Assembly (NCBI GenBank): GCA_947359465.1
Contig: OX375879.1
Span: 121,536,557-121,600,556, forward strand
Direction of reading: 5' to 3'
DNA length: 64,000 nucleotides
Source: Metellina segmentata
Taxonomy: Eukaryota; Arthropoda; Arachnida; Araneae; Tetragnathidae
Shown: piece after piece, positions 63,270 to 64,000 of the stretch
Position numbering within the stretch: the first letter of the stretch is position 1
How the letters are laid out: each line of letters begins with the position of its first letter
Made by a program: the position numbers and the translations under genes
Notes under the pieces: generated by a model
Databases searched by the model: none
What the model was told of the DNA's origin: nothing
The model's input: the letters and a program-made list of their open reading frames with translations, nothing else

Positions 63270-64000
63270 GAGACGCTAGCTGTGATTGGCTACTATCGCC
63301 TCCTCACGATCACGTGGTATTGTTTATATTGGTTACGACGCCCGAATCTGCATTCATACTGATGAAATATGTACTTCGCCGTAGAATTGATTCCAAATTG
63401 TGATTCAATAGAACGCATACGACATTTAAATTTAGGTTAGGGAAAAGAAATGCAAAGGTTATTCATTTGAAATTGGATTTTTATGTAAACCTAAATTTTG
63501 CAAGAAAGAATTGTACACAATGTGTCTCGACAAATGAATGTAATCCGATTATCTTTGTACTTGTCAGTATGGGTGTGTGTTGGTGTGAAAAGTAACTTGC
63601 ACTGTTAATTTCCTTTCATTCGTAATAAATCAACCAGAATAATTTTTATTCTACAACGAATTTGCATATGCCATGGTCATATTCTACCTTTCGATCTTAG
63701 CGGACGGAGGTGCCGCCATCTATCTTTTCGCCAAGCTGCTTTATTACGTTTACGCAACTACCTTTAATTCCATTTTTCTTTTGAAATTCAATAAAAAAAA
63801 AATTATGTTTTAAAATATTCCATCTAAACAATATCATGATGAGGAGATGACCTGCTATGTAGCAGGTGCTCTGTAATGATAGGTCCAGTCCAGTCGTCGC
63901 AAGAATGCTGTAATTTAGCATAGAATGAAATGTGTCATCCATTTCTTTCTATCGCAAAAAGATAGTAAAGATAGCGTAACTCTTAATATAAAGATAGCGT
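63270..64000. other. RTK intron or upstream sequence, unassigned
   Basis: No kinase exon recognised on the - strand here. One palindrome, ACCTGCTATGTAGCAGGT, lies at about 63848-63865. Nothing else supported. Confidence 0.4.

Overview
This is an AT-rich animal genome window with long, transposon-packed introns. It is most likely from an arthropod and probably a chelicerate such as a spider. That rests on an intronless gustatory-receptor (GR) gene with decayed paralogues, an arthropod-style mix of Tc1/mariner, hAT, piggyBac and Helitron elements, and a very abundant tRNA-headed SINE. The species cannot be fixed from the sequence alone.

1-30 kb, + strand: the 3' two-thirds of one host gene, exportin-6 (XPO6). 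Seventeen exons between 1098 and 27455 have canonical splice sites and matching phases. They encode about 753 residues and end in the family's C-terminal Leu-Arg-Tyr-Tyr motif and a stop codon. The 5' exons lie to the left of the window. The introns hold a Helitron, Tc1/mariner elements, SINEs, a hAT-type MITE and a decayed minisatellite. The 3' half of the last exon is duplicated about 1 kb upstream, inside the last intron.

30-40 kb: no confident host gene. The region is a mosaic of DNA transposons whose boundaries can be read directly: a hAT copy with an 8-bp target duplication, a mariner with a SINE inside it, a Harbinger-like MITE flanked by TTA, and a 544-bp MITE. There is also an inverted-repeat-bounded module holding a THAP zinc-finger exon and a second, convergent exon. 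An unusual repeat family built from the 16-bp palindrome GACGAGATATCTCGTC and its variants is most expanded at 36.2-36.7 kb.

40-47 kb, - strand: a small gustatory-receptor cluster. It has one intact 404-residue gene (43666-44880), a frameshifted tandem duplicate (about 45.9-47.05 kb), and a C-terminal fragment (about 40.2 kb) cut by a Tc1-like element.

47-64 kb: more Tc1-like, hAT and piggyBac elements, a Ty3/gypsy pol fragment, and a duplicated 0.8-kb repeat block. Lying across this region on the - strand are the last three exons of a receptor tyrosine kinase (61586 down to 53028) resembling the MET/RON and TAM receptors. Its N-lobe and ectodomain exons lie to the right of the window.

The host genes do not form a functional unit. 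XPO6 is a nuclear transport receptor, the GR is a sensory membrane protein and the kinase is a signalling receptor. The most distinctive content is in the repeats: the palindrome-array MITE family, a SINE body carried by two different tRNA heads, a minisatellite that seems to recur in inverted orientation in introns of both main genes, and several element copies whose structure shows how they were rearranged.
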